Shown: in pieces, positions 36,447 through 46,127 of the stretch
Numbering within the stretch: position 1 is the first letter of the stretch
How the letters are laid out: every line of letters begins with the position of its first letter
Assembly (NCBI GenBank): GCA_028066595.1
Contig: JALCBJ010000003.1
Span: 72,936-136,935 of the forward strand
Direction: 5' to 3'
DNA length: 64,000 nucleotides
Origin: Thermoanaerobaculia bacterium
GTDB taxonomy: Bacteria > Acidobacteriota > Thermoanaerobaculia > Multivoradales > J023
Program-made: the position numbers and the translations under genes
Notes under the pieces: model-generated
The model's input: only the letters and a program-made list of their open reading frames with translations
The model's database searches: none
What the model was told of the DNA's origin: nothing

Positions 36447-37541
36447 ATGAGCGACGACTTCCCCGCCGGCTCCGGCTCGGCGGGACCCAGGCTGTCTAAG
36501 GAAGAGCGCGAGAACCTGCTGACCCAGCTGGAAGCCAGTGCCGGTCATTCCGAATCTCCAGACCGGCAACTGGCGCGGGCCCGCGAGTGTCTAGCCCAAG
36601 GAAACCATGGCCAGGCGCAGCGCCTTCTGAAGAACCTCGAAGTCAACGCACCGTATCTCCAGGGCCTCGAACTCCTCCGCAAGCAACTGATGAGTGCAGA
36701 ACAAGATGCCAAGCGCCAGGCCAACCTGAAACGGGCCGAGGACATGCTCACGCAAGCGATACAGGAACGTAAGAAGACGCTTGCACAGATGGCGCTGGAT
36801 ACTCTACGAGAGATCGCTCCGTCCCACCCTCAGCTCGCGGAATACGAGATCTGGATTCGCGATCTGGACCAGGAAGTGGCGTTGCAACAGCGTGTCGATT
36901 CGCTTGTCACGACTGGCCGGGAGGCGCTGCAATCCGGTGACGTCGACAAAGCCAGGGAGCAGCTCGAGGCGCTTCGGAGTCTCGATCCCTGGAGCCAAGC
37001 GACGGACGACCTGGCGGAGGAGATCGAAGAGGCCGAGCGCGGAGCCGAGGCTCGGTCAGGAATCTTCAACCTCAAGCATCTCATCCAGGATGCCCTCGAC
37101 GCCCGCGATGCCGGAGCCGCGCAGATGGCGCTGGAGAAGCTAGGGGCCATGGATGTCCCCAAGATCACGCTCGACACGTATGCAAAACGCATTCAAGATC
37201 TGCGGCAGACGTTGCAAGACGAATCCGAAGCATCGAGCTTGGAGAAGCGTTTCGCCCAGGCCCTCGACGCTGGCCGCTACAGTCAAGCGAGGGAGGTGGC
37301 GCGGGAGCTCGGTCGGCGCTTCCCCGACGACCCTCACAGTACCGAGCTGTTCAACCGCGTGGCCGAAGTCGAGGCCGGCGAAAGACGCAAGGCGTCGATC
37401 CAGCAAGGAATCCTCCAGGTCGAGCGCTTCATCGCGGCTGGCGATAGAGGGCAGGCCGAAATGGCCCTGCGCGTGGTACGGGGCATGGGACCGGACGCCG
37501 TCAGCATCGCCCAACTCGAGGCCAAGATCCGAATGATGTGA
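36447..37541 (+). CDS. Helical-repeat (TPR-like) cytoplasmic protein
   Basis: The 364-residue protein has no signal peptide or membrane helix. It is almost wholly helical, with degenerate TPR-like pairs such as RARECLAQGNHGQAQRLLKNL, GREALQSGDVDKAREQLEAL and FAQALDAGRYSQAREVARELGRRFPDD, separated by charged coiled-coil stretches. No enzyme motif was seen, so it is likely a scaffold. It lies 82 bp before the E1 gene on the same strand and 110 bp after the peptidase gene. Confidence 0.68.
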   Translation: MSDDFPAGSGSAGPRLSKEERENLLTQLEASAGHSESPDRQLARARECLAQGNHGQAQRLLKNLEVNAPYLQGLELLRKQLMSAEQDAKRQANLKRAEDMLTQAIQERKKTLAQMALDTLREIAPSHPQLAEYEIWIRDLDQEVALQQRVDSLVTTGREALQSGDVDKAREQLEALRSLDPWSQATDDLAEEIEEAERGAEARSGIFNLKHLIQDALDARDAGAAQMALEKLGAMDVPKITLDTYAKRIQDLRQTLQDESEASSLEKRFAQALDAGRYSQAREVARELGRRFPDDPHSTELFNRVAEVEAGERRKASIQQGILQVERFIAAGDRGQAEMALRVVRGMGPDAVSIAQLEAKIRMM

Positions 37542-37623
37542 CCGCTGAGGCGGCGTAGCGAGGTAGTCTAGGCCGCCGTTGCGAGAGCTTCCCTACCCGC
37601 CACCTTCCCTGCGAGCACTGTCC

Positions 37624-39699
37624 ATGCGTGACCCGAAGACGGAGCGCCTGCTCCACTACGCCTACATGAAGTTCGCGCGTGATTTCGACACGCGCTACGC
37701 CATGCTGCTGAAGACCGGCCGGCTGGCCAAGTGGTACAGCCAGATCGGCAGCGAAGCCACCACCGTGGCTGCGGGTCTCCATCTCCGGCAAGGCGACGTG
37801 CTGTGTTCGCTACACCGTGACCTCGGCGCCATCCTCTCCGTCTACCTCGATCCGGCCCGAACCTTCCCCGGCTTCGGATTCGGTGAAGAATCCGACGAAG
37901 TGCGCCCCGAGCCCTCGGAGCTCCTCTACCGGCTCGCCTGCCAACTCCTCGGACGCGCCGACGGGTTCTCGAACGGCGTCGAGCGTTCCTTCCACCATGG
38001 ATATCTCGATGCCGATCACGGAATACGACATATCGGCATGATCAGCCACCTCGGCTCGATGATTCCGGTGGCCGCGGGAGCCGCCTACGCCCTCAACAAG
38101 GACCGGTCGCAAGGGGTCGCTTTGAACTTCATCGGCGACGGCGGCACGTCGACCGGCGATTTCCACGAAGGCCTCAACATGGCCGCAGTGTGGAAGCTGC
38201 CACTCATCTTGGTGGTAGAGAACAATCGATACGCCTTTTCGACACCCGTACGCGATCAATTCGCCTGCGACAGACTCAGCGATCGGGCCCTAGGCTATGG
38301 AATGGCTGGCGAGACGGTCGATGGCAACGACCCTCTCGCGGTATCCGAAGTCATGGGTCGCGCGGTGGCACGAGCTCGTGCTGGAGAAGGTCCGACCTTG
38401 ATCGAGGCCATGCTGGGCCGCATGCGGGGCCACAGCGAAGGTGATGATTCACTGAAAGTCGTGCCCGAGGACGAGCTGAGGCAATACCTCTCGCAGGATC
38501 CAGTGCCGTCCTTCGCTCGACGTCTTTTCGACGAGGGCGTACTGACTCCCGACCTCCAGGAGCGCCTGGAGGACCGGATCTCGGAGCTAGTGGAGAGCGC
38601 GCTCCAGCGAGCGCTCGACTGTCCTGAGCCCGACACCGAGGTCGCCCGCCGTCCGGCGCTCGCGCCCATCGAGTTCGACGACGACACCAACGCAGCAGCC
38701 GAAGCCGAGGTCGACCGCACCGGAGATGACGAGCTCGTCACGTACGTCGAGGGGGTTCATCGAGCCCTGCGGGCGGAAATGGCACGCGACGACAAGGTCG
38801 TCCTCATGGGTCAGGACATCGCGGTGTTCGAGGGCGCGTTTCGTATCACCAAAGGCCTTCACCAACGGTGGCCCGACCGCGTGCACGACACGCCCATCGC
38901 CGAGTCGGGCACCCTCGGCATCGCGGCCGGCGCGGCACTACTCGGCTGGAAACCGGTCGTCGAGATGCAGTTCGCCGACTTCATCTCCTGCGGCTTCAAT
39001 CAGTTGGTCAACGTCATCGCCAAGTTCCACTACCGCTGGGGCGTACCCTGTCCGTTGGTCGTACGGCTACCCGCGGGAGGCGGTGTCGGTGCAGGCCCGT
39101 TTCACTCTCAGAACCCCGAGGCCTGGTTTAGCCACGTAGCCGGCCTGAAAGTCGTGTGTCCAGCCACTGCAGCCGACGCCCAGGCCCTCCTGCAGGCCGC
39201 GATCCGCGATCCGAACCCAGTGGTGTTCTGTGAGCACAAATTCCTTTACAGGCGCATCAAAGCCAGCCTGCCGGAGCTCGAGACGCCTCCGGTTCTTGGC
39301 CGCGCAAAGATTCGCCGCGAAGGTACGGATCTCACCTTCGTAACCTATGGAGCCCAGGTCTGGACCTGCCTCGAAGCAGCCGATCGGCTCGCCGAAGAAG
39401 GCATCGACGCCGAGGTCGTCGACCTTCGCACGCTGGTGCCCTATGACGGCGAGACCGTCCACGACTCCGTGAAGAAAACCCACCGAGCTCTGGTCGTTCA
39501 CGAGGCTCAGCGGACGTCGGGTTTCGGAGCCGAGATCGCGGCCCACCTGGCCGAGTTCACCTTCCCCTGGCTCGACGCGCCCATCCGCCGCATCGCATAC
39601 CCGGACCGACCGGTACCCTTCGCCAAGGGACTGGAGAAAGCGCTGCTACCCGACGTCGAAAGTGTCGTCCAGGCCGCACGCGAACTCGCTGGGTTCTAG
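37624..39699 (+). CDS. Fused alpha-beta 2-oxoacid dehydrogenase E1 component
   Basis: This thiamine-diphosphate enzyme decarboxylates a branched-chain or related 2-oxoacid and feeds an E2 acyltransferase. The alpha half (about 1-345) has the cofactor motif GDGGTSTGDFHEGLNMAAVWKLPLILVVENN. After a roughly 35-residue linker, the beta half (about 375-690) has VVLMGQDIAVFEGAFRITKGL, TPIAESGTLGIAAGAALLGWKPVVEMQFADF and a C-terminal transketolase fold (VVDLRTLVPYDGETV, then KTHRALVVHEAQRTSGFGAEIAAHL). A TTG at 37579 is an alternative start; the ATG at 37624 is chosen because MRDPKTERLLHYAYM is family-like. No E2 or E3 gene is adjacent. Confidence 0.9.
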   Translation: MRDPKTERLLHYAYMKFARDFDTRYAMLLKTGRLAKWYSQIGSEATTVAAGLHLRQGDVLCSLHRDLGAILSVYLDPARTFPGFGFGEESDEVRPEPSELLYRLACQLLGRADGFSNGVERSFHHGYLDADHGIRHIGMISHLGSMIPVAAGAAYALNKDRSQGVALNFIGDGGTSTGDFHEGLNMAAVWKLPLILVVENNRYAFSTPVRDQFACDRLSDRALGYGMAGETVDGNDPLAVSEVMGRAVARARAGEGPTLIEAMLGRMRGHSEGDDSLKVVPEDELRQYLSQDPVPSFARRLFDEGVLTPDLQERLEDRISELVESALQRALDCPEPDTEVARRPALAPIEFDDDTNAAAEAEVDRTGDDELVTYVEGVHRALRAEMARDDKVVLMGQDIAVFEGAFRITKGLHQRWPDRVHDTPIAESGTLGIAAGAALLGWKPVVEMQFADFISCGFNQLVNVIAKFHYRWGVPCPLVVRLPAGGGVGAGPFHSQNPEAWFSHVAGLKVVCPATAADAQALLQAAIRDPNPVVFCEHKFLYRRIKASLPELETPPVLGRAKIRREGTDLTFVTYGAQVWTCLEAADRLAEEGIDAEVVDLRTLVPYDGETVHDSVKKTHRALVVHEAQRTSGFGAEIAAHLAEFTFPWLDAPIRRIAYPDRPVPFAKGLEKALLPDVESVVQAARELAGF

Positions 39700-39879
39700 C
39701 AGCCCGGTTGCAAGTCGGGTGTGGCCGCCGGGGACCTGCGGTCGGAGACAAGGCGGTCTCACGATAGCGGTGTGGGCCATCGGGCAAGGGGGTCAACGCT
39801 GTATCCGACTGCAAACCCTGAAGCCCGAGTCTCCAGCATCATGGTGACGCCGACACCACCCAGTATCGACGTCGCCGTC

Positions 39880-40926
39880 TCAGCCGGATTCCGCGGGCGC
39901 AGCCTCGAGTTCCCGACGACGGCGGCGGCGCGAACGCTGCACGTCGATCGTGAAGATCGCCAAACCGGCCCAGATGAATGCGAAAGCGACGAGACGTCCC
40001 GAGTCGAAGGGCTCGCCAAAGGCAAACACGGCGAGAAGGCCCTGGAAGGTAGGAGCGATGTATTGCAACATGCCTACCGTCGACAAGGGCAGGCGCCTCG
40101 CGCCATGGGTGAACCAAAGGAGTGGCAGCGCGGTGACCACTCCCGTGAGCAGCAGTGCCACGGCCGTCCCCCCACCAAATCCGAGCAGGACGGGTTCGCC
40201 GAGCGCCGCGCGCTGTACCAAGTAGAGGGCAGCGATCGGACCCAGAATCCAGGTTTCCAGGGCCAAACCCTCTTCCGGGCCGGCAGGTACGGTCTTGCGC
40301 AGAAGACCGTAGAGGCCAAAGGAGAAAGCCAGCGCGAGCGAAATCCAAGGTAGCGAGCCCAGCTGCCATGTCATGACTCCGACACCGACGGCGGCGAGAC
40401 CACACGCCATCCACTGTGCCGTGCGCAGGTGCTCGCGCAAGAAGATCAAGCCGAGAAAAACGCTGACCAGCGGGTTGATGAAGTAGCCCAGACTGGTCTG
40501 GAGTAACTGATCGGTGGCAATGGAATAGAGGAAGATGAACCAGTTGGTCCCGATCATCGCCGTCGAAAGAACCAGCGCCAGGATGGTCTTCGGCTGGCTC
40601 AGCACCGTGCCGAGGCCCGACATCTTGCCTCGCACAGCAAGCAGCACTGTCATGAGGATCGCACACCAGAAAATCCGGTGCGCTAGCTGCTGCTCGGCGG
40701 GTACTTCAACCAAGAGCTTCCAGAAGATCGGAATCAAGCCCCAGAACGAGAACGCAGCCACCGTGAACGCCAGACCGAGACGGTGCTCTCGGGCTGCGTC
40801 GGTGACTGACTTGTCGGCAGGACTTACGGAGCGGCGCAGAGCGGCACCCCCGAGAAGTAACCCCTGTTCCCCGGACCGGCACTTGTCGGACTGCGAAGCG
40901 TAGCGGGCGGAGCCGAGGACGGGCAT
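39880..40926 (-). CDS. RarD-like EamA-family transporter
   Basis: The 348-residue protein has about ten membrane helices after a roughly 45-residue cytoplasmic tail, with two EamA repeats. Family-like segments are FWGLIPIFWKLLVEVPAEQQLAHRIFW, NWFIFLYSIATDQLLQTSLGYFINPLVSVFLGLIFLRE, WISLALAFSFGLYGLLRKTVPAGPEEGLALETWIL and LQYIAPTFQGLLAVFAFGEPF. RarD proteins are predicted small-molecule permeases of unknown substrate. The first 40 residues are not family-like. No better start codon was found downstream, so the start is uncertain. Confidence 0.86.
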   Translation of the reverse strand: MPVLGSARYASQSDKCRSGEQGLLLGGAALRRSVSPADKSVTDAAREHRLGLAFTVAAFSFWGLIPIFWKLLVEVPAEQQLAHRIFWCAILMTVLLAVRGKMSGLGTVLSQPKTILALVLSTAMIGTNWFIFLYSIATDQLLQTSLGYFINPLVSVFLGLIFLREHLRTAQWMACGLAAVGVGVMTWQLGSLPWISLALAFSFGLYGLLRKTVPAGPEEGLALETWILGPIAALYLVQRAALGEPVLLGFGGGTAVALLLTGVVTALPLLWFTHGARRLPLSTVGMLQYIAPTFQGLLAVFAFGEPFDSGRLVAFAFIWAGLAIFTIDVQRSRRRRRRELEAAPAESG

Positions 40927-41117
40927 CGACCGCCAAAGGCGAGTAGCTCGGGTTCGATCTCAGCTCGCTTCATGGGAGGCGCAGTCTACTTCAGGCCGTG
41001 GCCACCCTGGGTGGATTCGTTCCCGGACGATCCGACCTGCCCAAAGAGATCGGACCGCCTACTAGCCTCGGGCGACGTGCCGCGATCCGCTGGACCGTAT
41101 TCGACCCCCCCGGCTCC

Positions 41118-42626
41118 TCAGGAGCCGCTGGTGCACGGAACGATCTCTACACAACTATCCCCGTCCCGCACGACGGCATGGGTCCCCAGACGGAGGAGCA
41201 CTTGCCGCCCTTCGCCGAGATCCACCGGTGTCGACATCTCGGACTGCAAACCGATCCGCCCCATCAACTCGCGGTAGCCCTGCGACAAGTAGTCGACCCG
41301 CTCACCAGGCACGGAGTCGGCGCACGACGCCTCCACCCACCGCCCGGGCTCACGGAGAAACGTGCGCCCCTGGAACTCGACGCCGTCGTGCATGCGGAAA
41401 TACGCGGCGTGGACTCCCGTGGACTCTTGCGCTGGCGAAGCGATGCGCAGCTCGATGCGGCGGTTGTCCTCCTCGAGGGGTCCGGCGTCGGCCCGCAAGG
41501 CAAAGTTCCCGAACCAATCGACGGCAAACCTAGAGCTTTCTCCCAGGCGCTCCTGCAGGAACTCGCGCACTGCTTCGGCACGCTGACGCGACAGCTGGAG
41601 ATTGCGCATCGCCGATACGCAGGAGCGTACGCCACGGAAGGCACGACTGTCCGCGTGACCATCGATGTGGATCTGCAGCTCCCCCCACTCGTCCCAACCG
41701 GTGCGCAACGCCTCGGACAGCAACTCCAAATTCTCCCGCTCCACATCGGAGATCTCCTGGAGCTCGTGGCGCGCCGTGGGGAAGCGCACTTCGAGGACGT
41801 ACGCCAAGTACAGCGCTTTCTCCATCCGCAAGTCGCTTTCCTGCTGCCTTCGGAAGGTACGTACAACGTCTTCGCTCAAGACGCCTGCAGCCAGCTCCCG
41901 ATTGCGCTGGCGGATACGCGTCTCGTAGTGATCGACCAAGAAGCTTGCCTCTTGACCAGCGAGCTTGCTCCGGGCCAACCGGATTCCCTCGCGATAGTAA
42001 CGACGCTGGAGATCGACCGTCTCGCGATAGATCGTCTGGATCTCGCGAGCGAAGAGCTCCTCGTCCGACAGCGGCTCCGCGGTCGTCAACGAAGCCGTCA
42101 ACTCGGCGCGCCGCTGTTTGCGCTGTGCTCGGATGTCGCCCAGCTCCTGCAGTCGCCCGCTCAGTTCCTCGGCCTCTTCGTTCAACAGAGCACCGGCCCG
42201 TTCACCCGACGACTCCCGAACTTCGGCAACTCTCGTTCGAACTTCCGCCAGACGCCCGGCGGTGGTTGCGATCTCGGTTTCCAGCGCCGCGATCTCCTCG
42301 TCGAGCCGGGCCAGCTCATCGCGATCTCGCAGATCCTCCTGGCGAGCTCGAGCGACGATCTCCTCGCGTTGCTGCGCAGTGGAGTCGAGCATACGGTGTA
42401 GGGTCTCGAGAGCCGGGGCGTACGTGGCGTCGAGTTGATCGAAGGAGTCGGTGATGGGCTCGTCCGGTTGCGGAGCCTCTTGGGTCGCCTTCGTAGGCGA
42501 TTCCACCTCTGATCGCGACCATAGGCTACAGCCACCCAGCGCCAACGAGCCGGCCGCCACGCACACCCATGCCAGTTCCCCGAGGGACCGTCGTGGCTCG
42601 GACGAACGTAAGGACACCGCCTTCAT
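41118..42626 (-). CDS. OmpA-like coiled-coil lipoprotein
   Basis: The ATG at 42626 (MKAVSLRSSEPRRSLGELAWVCVAAGSLALGGC) gives a lipobox LALGGC; the track start at 42902 lies inside the upstream gene. The 502-residue protein has a long heptad-like coiled coil in its first half (residues about 75-190, AALETEIATTAGRLAEVRTRVAEVRE and related) and an OmpA_C-type domain at about 315-425 (LQIHIDGHADSRAF, SRQRAEAVREFLQERL, NRRIELRIASP). OmpA domains of this kind bind peptidoglycan. It lies 4 bp after the exported repeat protein, in the same operon as the kinase. Confidence 0.8.
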   Translation of the reverse strand: MKAVSLRSSEPRRSLGELAWVCVAAGSLALGGCSLWSRSEVESPTKATQEAPQPDEPITDSFDQLDATYAPALETLHRMLDSTAQQREEIVARARQEDLRDRDELARLDEEIAALETEIATTAGRLAEVRTRVAEVRESSGERAGALLNEEAEELSGRLQELGDIRAQRKQRRAELTASLTTAEPLSDEELFAREIQTIYRETVDLQRRYYREGIRLARSKLAGQEASFLVDHYETRIRQRNRELAAGVLSEDVVRTFRRQQESDLRMEKALYLAYVLEVRFPTARHELQEISDVERENLELLSEALRTGWDEWGELQIHIDGHADSRAFRGVRSCVSAMRNLQLSRQRAEAVREFLQERLGESSRFAVDWFGNFALRADAGPLEEDNRRIELRIASPAQESTGVHAAYFRMHDGVEFQGRTFLREPGRWVEASCADSVPGERVDYLSQGYRELMGRIGLQSEMSTPVDLGEGRQVLLRLGTHAVVRDGDSCVEIVPCTSGS

Positions 42627-42630
42627 AGGT

Positions 42631-44433
42631 CTATTCTCGCTCACCGGCGCCCGTCTCCTCCACCGGAAGATCCAGATCACCTGCAAAGACGAGCTGGGCA
42701 CAGGCCACCACCGCCTCGCCCTGGCTACCGATCTCGACCACGGATCGCACGTGGTGACGATATGCCGATTCGATGTCTCGAATCCGCTCGAGGGCAGCGG
42801 GAGTCGGGATCGCATCGCTATCCGCGCCTTCCAGGTCGATACGCATCCGCAGTTCCAACAGGTTATTCTCGACCGCAAGCCGCCACGGATCGAGCTTGGC
42901 ATCCCCGTCCAGATCGCGTACTCGTTCGGCCAACGAGTCCAGTTCCTTCACGGCGATCGGGCCGCGCAGCTCACCGGCCAGCACGAGGGCATTGTTCTCG
43001 ACCACCAATTGGTCGAGATGCGACGCGGAAAGACGGGTCGGACGCCATGTACTCGCCGCTGCCTCGAAGGCTCCGAGGGCGTCCATGGGACGGCCGGCAC
43101 GCAATAGCGCATCCCCTTGCCGGCAGTCCCAAACCCCGAGTCTTCGTGGCGAGACGTCAGCGGAAAACCGAGCTCGGAGCTCCCCGAACAGTCGTGCCAC
43201 CTCGTCCCACGACCCGCGGGTCGCCTCTACCTCGGCCAGATCTTCGATCTGCCAGGGCTGTGCCTCGTCCAGCGATCCGCGCAATGCGTCGGCATGGGCT
43301 GCGAGTTGCGCGTCGTCCCCGCATCGCAAGATCAAGTCAGTGCGTGCGCGCGCGCAGGTTCCCTCGGGGAGAACCCTACACGGCGTCTCCATCGACGGTT
43401 GCTTTCCTATGCCACCCCGCGATAACCAAGGTTCTACATCCGGACATTCGCCGACGATGGCTGCCGACCAGGCCGCGAGGAAGGTACCCAGATCTCGAAC
43501 CGCGGCGTTCGACACCGATGCGGCGTCCTGCGCCACCTCGGCTGCACGACTCAACTGACCCAGGCCGAGACGAAAGAAGTATTCCCACTCCACGGGCTCC
43601 GGGCTCCCCGGACACAGCTTTCGAGTTCGGCGGATCGTCGCAGCGGCTGCAGCGGTTTCCCGTAGCTCGGAATGGGCCGCCGCCAAAACACGCGACCGCT
43701 GTGCATCGCACCACCCGGATCCGTCGATTCCCGCGGCAATGGAAACAGCACGACGTAGCAAGAGCTCCCGCCGCTCGTAGGGATCGCCCGTTGCCGTCTC
43801 GATCAGCGCACATTCGAGATGAAGCGACGCCAGCTCCACTACAGCCGGATCGGATCTGGCGAAGTCCGGCGCGTCTTCCGAAAGCTGTTGCGCCGACCTC
43901 AATGCCGCGCGACAGTCGCCCCGATTCCTCGCTTCGGCCAACTGGCGTTGGAGACGTAGCAGGCAGACGATGTCGTCACGACCACCGCAACGCAGCGGCT
44001 CCCGAGCTTGGGACCCATCCTTCGACGCTTCCTCGGGACCCTCATCCACGATGGGCTTTACGTCCGCGCGGTGCAGAAGAGCAGCCACGTCGAGCTCCAG
44101 CGGTATGTCGGGATCGAGATGGGCGTTACGTACCGTGGCCACCCAGTCCAGCTTCCAGGAACGGGAGGCCGATACAAATCGGATCTCGTCGTGGTGCGCA
44201 ACCCGCAGAACGAACAGCAGTTGCCCGTCGGCGTCCGTCACACCCTGGTGGGAGTCGCCACCTCGCAGCGACGTCACTTGTAGGGCCACGTCAGCAGTCT
44301 CCGCGCGCACGACGAAAAGCCGCTCGCGAAGGGCATCTCCATCGTCGGCACGCACACCTGGCACGAGCAGGGTGAGCAACAACGGCGCGAGCGCCCAGAA
44401 GATCCGCCGGCCGTCAGCCCACGACGAGAACAT
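42631..44433 (-). CDS. Exported protein with helical repeats
   Basis: The ATG at 44433 (MFSSWADGRRIFWALAPLLLTLLVPGVRADD) gives a signal peptide; the track start lies within the kinase gene. The 600-residue protein has a beta-rich N-terminal domain (VALQVTSLRGGDSHQGVTDADGQLLFVLRVAHHDEIRF, a possible Ig/carboxypeptidase-like module), a Cys-containing linker (CGGRDDIVCLLRLQRQLAEA), and then tetratricopeptide-like helices to the end (CRAALRSAQQLSEDAPDF and WRPTRLSASHLDQLVVEN). No enzymatic motif was seen. Its start overlaps the kinase 3' end by 20 bp, so the two are coupled. Confidence 0.62.
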   Translation of the reverse strand: MFSSWADGRRIFWALAPLLLTLLVPGVRADDGDALRERLFVVRAETADVALQVTSLRGGDSHQGVTDADGQLLFVLRVAHHDEIRFVSASRSWKLDWVATVRNAHLDPDIPLELDVAALLHRADVKPIVDEGPEEASKDGSQAREPLRCGGRDDIVCLLRLQRQLAEARNRGDCRAALRSAQQLSEDAPDFARSDPAVVELASLHLECALIETATGDPYERRELLLRRAVSIAAGIDGSGWCDAQRSRVLAAAHSELRETAAAAATIRRTRKLCPGSPEPVEWEYFFRLGLGQLSRAAEVAQDAASVSNAAVRDLGTFLAAWSAAIVGECPDVEPWLSRGGIGKQPSMETPCRVLPEGTCARARTDLILRCGDDAQLAAHADALRGSLDEAQPWQIEDLAEVEATRGSWDEVARLFGELRARFSADVSPRRLGVWDCRQGDALLRAGRPMDALGAFEAAASTWRPTRLSASHLDQLVVENNALVLAGELRGPIAVKELDSLAERVRDLDGDAKLDPWRLAVENNLLELRMRIDLEGADSDAIPTPAALERIRDIESAYRHHVRSVVEIGSQGEAVVACAQLVFAGDLDLPVEETGAGERE

Positions 44434-46033
44434 CGGCAGTTTCGGAGGTGGCCAGAAGTCGTCCGGAGCTGTCGCGGAGACGAACCTCATAGGAATAACG
44501 AGTACCGGGATCGACGTCCACATCCTCGTACACCACACCAGCCTCCTCCCGACGCCAGCAATCGTCTCGACGTTTACGGGGCTGATCGAGCTCTCCCAGG
44601 CGCCAAGGAGGGTTGCGCTCCACTTGGCAGTAGGCGACCGAGTCACCGTGCGACGACAGTTCCGCTACCAAGCCTCTCAAATGCACGGTCGGCCGCGTCT
44701 CGGTACCGCCTGCAGTAGCCTCGATCTCGAATCGGATCGTCTCGATTTCCACGCCCCCCGTCACATCCTCCGTAGCCTCTACTAGAGCCGGAGCCGCTGG
44801 AGGCGAAACCGACACGGGGGGCGACGATCGCTCTCCGGATGGCAGAGGCGACTCGGCGGTCGTACCTGTCGGCACGGAACGAGCTTGGAGATCTTGCGCG
44901 GGTAGGCTCCGCGGAGCTTGAACCAGAGAGCGGGCACCGATTCCCAAGGCCACACCCAGCACTACGCCGAGGATCAGGGTCGGCACAAGCCATGGAATGA
45001 GCGCCACCCGGCGCGCGAGAGCACTGACTCGACTCTTCGCGGAGCTCTTCCACCGGCCGGCCACGCGCGATGGTGTCACTTGGATCGATGCGATCCTGGC
45101 GGCCTCGGCATCGCGGGAATCCCAGCGTCTGCGGACTGTCGCGGGAGTGGTGTCGCCACGCTTCGATTGCGCTACCGGTGGCATCGACAACGACCGGGCA
45201 TCTCGGATCGACTGCCGCAAGACCTTGCGCACCTCGTCGAGTTTGGGTCGCACCGACGGCTGCCGTCGTAGGCACGCCATGATCGTCGTGTCGAGATCGG
45301 CCGGACAATCGGGCCAATAGCGCGTGACCGGCGGCGGTCCAGCGGTCCGCAGAAGCTCGAAGTATTGAGGCCAGTTCGCGGCCTCGTAGGGCCGACGAAT
45401 CGTCAGCAGCTCGTAAGCGATGACGCCGAGGGAGAAAACATCGGCGGGCGCCTCCACGAGCTCACCATCGTGACCTCCGACGTCAAGGCTCTGCTCTGGC
45501 GCCGCGTACGACGGAGTCCCCACGCCAGCGTGTTGCTCGGCGAGGGTGTCCTCACCGACCACCTTGGCCAGACCGAAGTCGAGCAGTTTGATCTCGTGGT
45601 TGTGCAACACTCGGACGTTGCCGGGCTTCAAGTCCCGGTGCACCACCCCCCGTTTGTGCACTTCGGAGAGCCCGTAGGCGATCTTGTCCAGGTAGACCAA
45701 TCGCAGCTCGGCGGGTAGCCGGTCCCCTTCCTCGATCTTCGTCCTCAAATCGACCCCCGAAAGGAACTCTTCCACCAGGTAGTGAAGATCGTGCTCCGGG
45801 TCGGAGAAGAAGTCGTAGATCTGGGCCACCACCGGCAGTTGCGGACCCAATGCGGCGATGACACGAGCCTCTCGTTCGAAACGCCGACGATCCTCGTCGT
45901 CCCGTGGCTCCAGTACCTTGATCGCGACGTTGCGGCCGAGTGCAGAGTCCCAGCCCTCGTACACGTTGCCGAAACCACCACGTCCGGCCTTGCGGACGAT
46001 GAGATATTTGCCGATGCGCTCAGGTACTCTCAC
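44414..46033 (-). CDS. Transmembrane serine/threonine protein kinase
   Basis: The 539-residue protein has an N-terminal Hanks-type kinase with ATP loop GRGGFGNVYEG, Lys39 in VAIK, catalytic HRDLKPGN (Asp134) and DFG (Asp152). The activation-loop end is GTPSYAAPEQS. A juxtamembrane region follows, then one membrane helix at about 340-365 (LIPWLVPTLILGVVLGVALGIGA), a proline/serine linker, and a C-terminal extracytoplasmic beta-rich domain with four cysteines (VAYCQVERN, DDCWRREEAGVVYEDVDVDPGTRYSYEVRLRDSSG) resembling fibronectin type III. It should transmit an envelope signal to the cytoplasm. It is first in the kinase/repeat/OmpA operon. Confidence 0.92.
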   Translation of the reverse strand: MRVPERIGKYLIVRKAGRGGFGNVYEGWDSALGRNVAIKVLEPRDDEDRRRFEREARVIAALGPQLPVVAQIYDFFSDPEHDLHYLVEEFLSGVDLRTKIEEGDRLPAELRLVYLDKIAYGLSEVHKRGVVHRDLKPGNVRVLHNHEIKLLDFGLAKVVGEDTLAEQHAGVGTPSYAAPEQSLDVGGHDGELVEAPADVFSLGVIAYELLTIRRPYEAANWPQYFELLRTAGPPPVTRYWPDCPADLDTTIMACLRRQPSVRPKLDEVRKVLRQSIRDARSLSMPPVAQSKRGDTTPATVRRRWDSRDAEAARIASIQVTPSRVAGRWKSSAKSRVSALARRVALIPWLVPTLILGVVLGVALGIGARSLVQAPRSLPAQDLQARSVPTGTTAESPLPSGERSSPPVSVSPPAAPALVEATEDVTGGVEIETIRFEIEATAGGTETRPTVHLRGLVAELSSHGDSVAYCQVERNPPWRLGELDQPRKRRDDCWRREEAGVVYEDVDVDPGTRYSYEVRLRDSSGRLLATSETADVLVVG

Positions 46034-46127
46034 CAGCTGATCATACCAAGTCAGCTATAAGGCGGTGCCTGGGCCGCGGAGTAGGTGCACTGGACTGAAC
46101 GGAAGAGTGTCGGATTGCCGCGGACGG

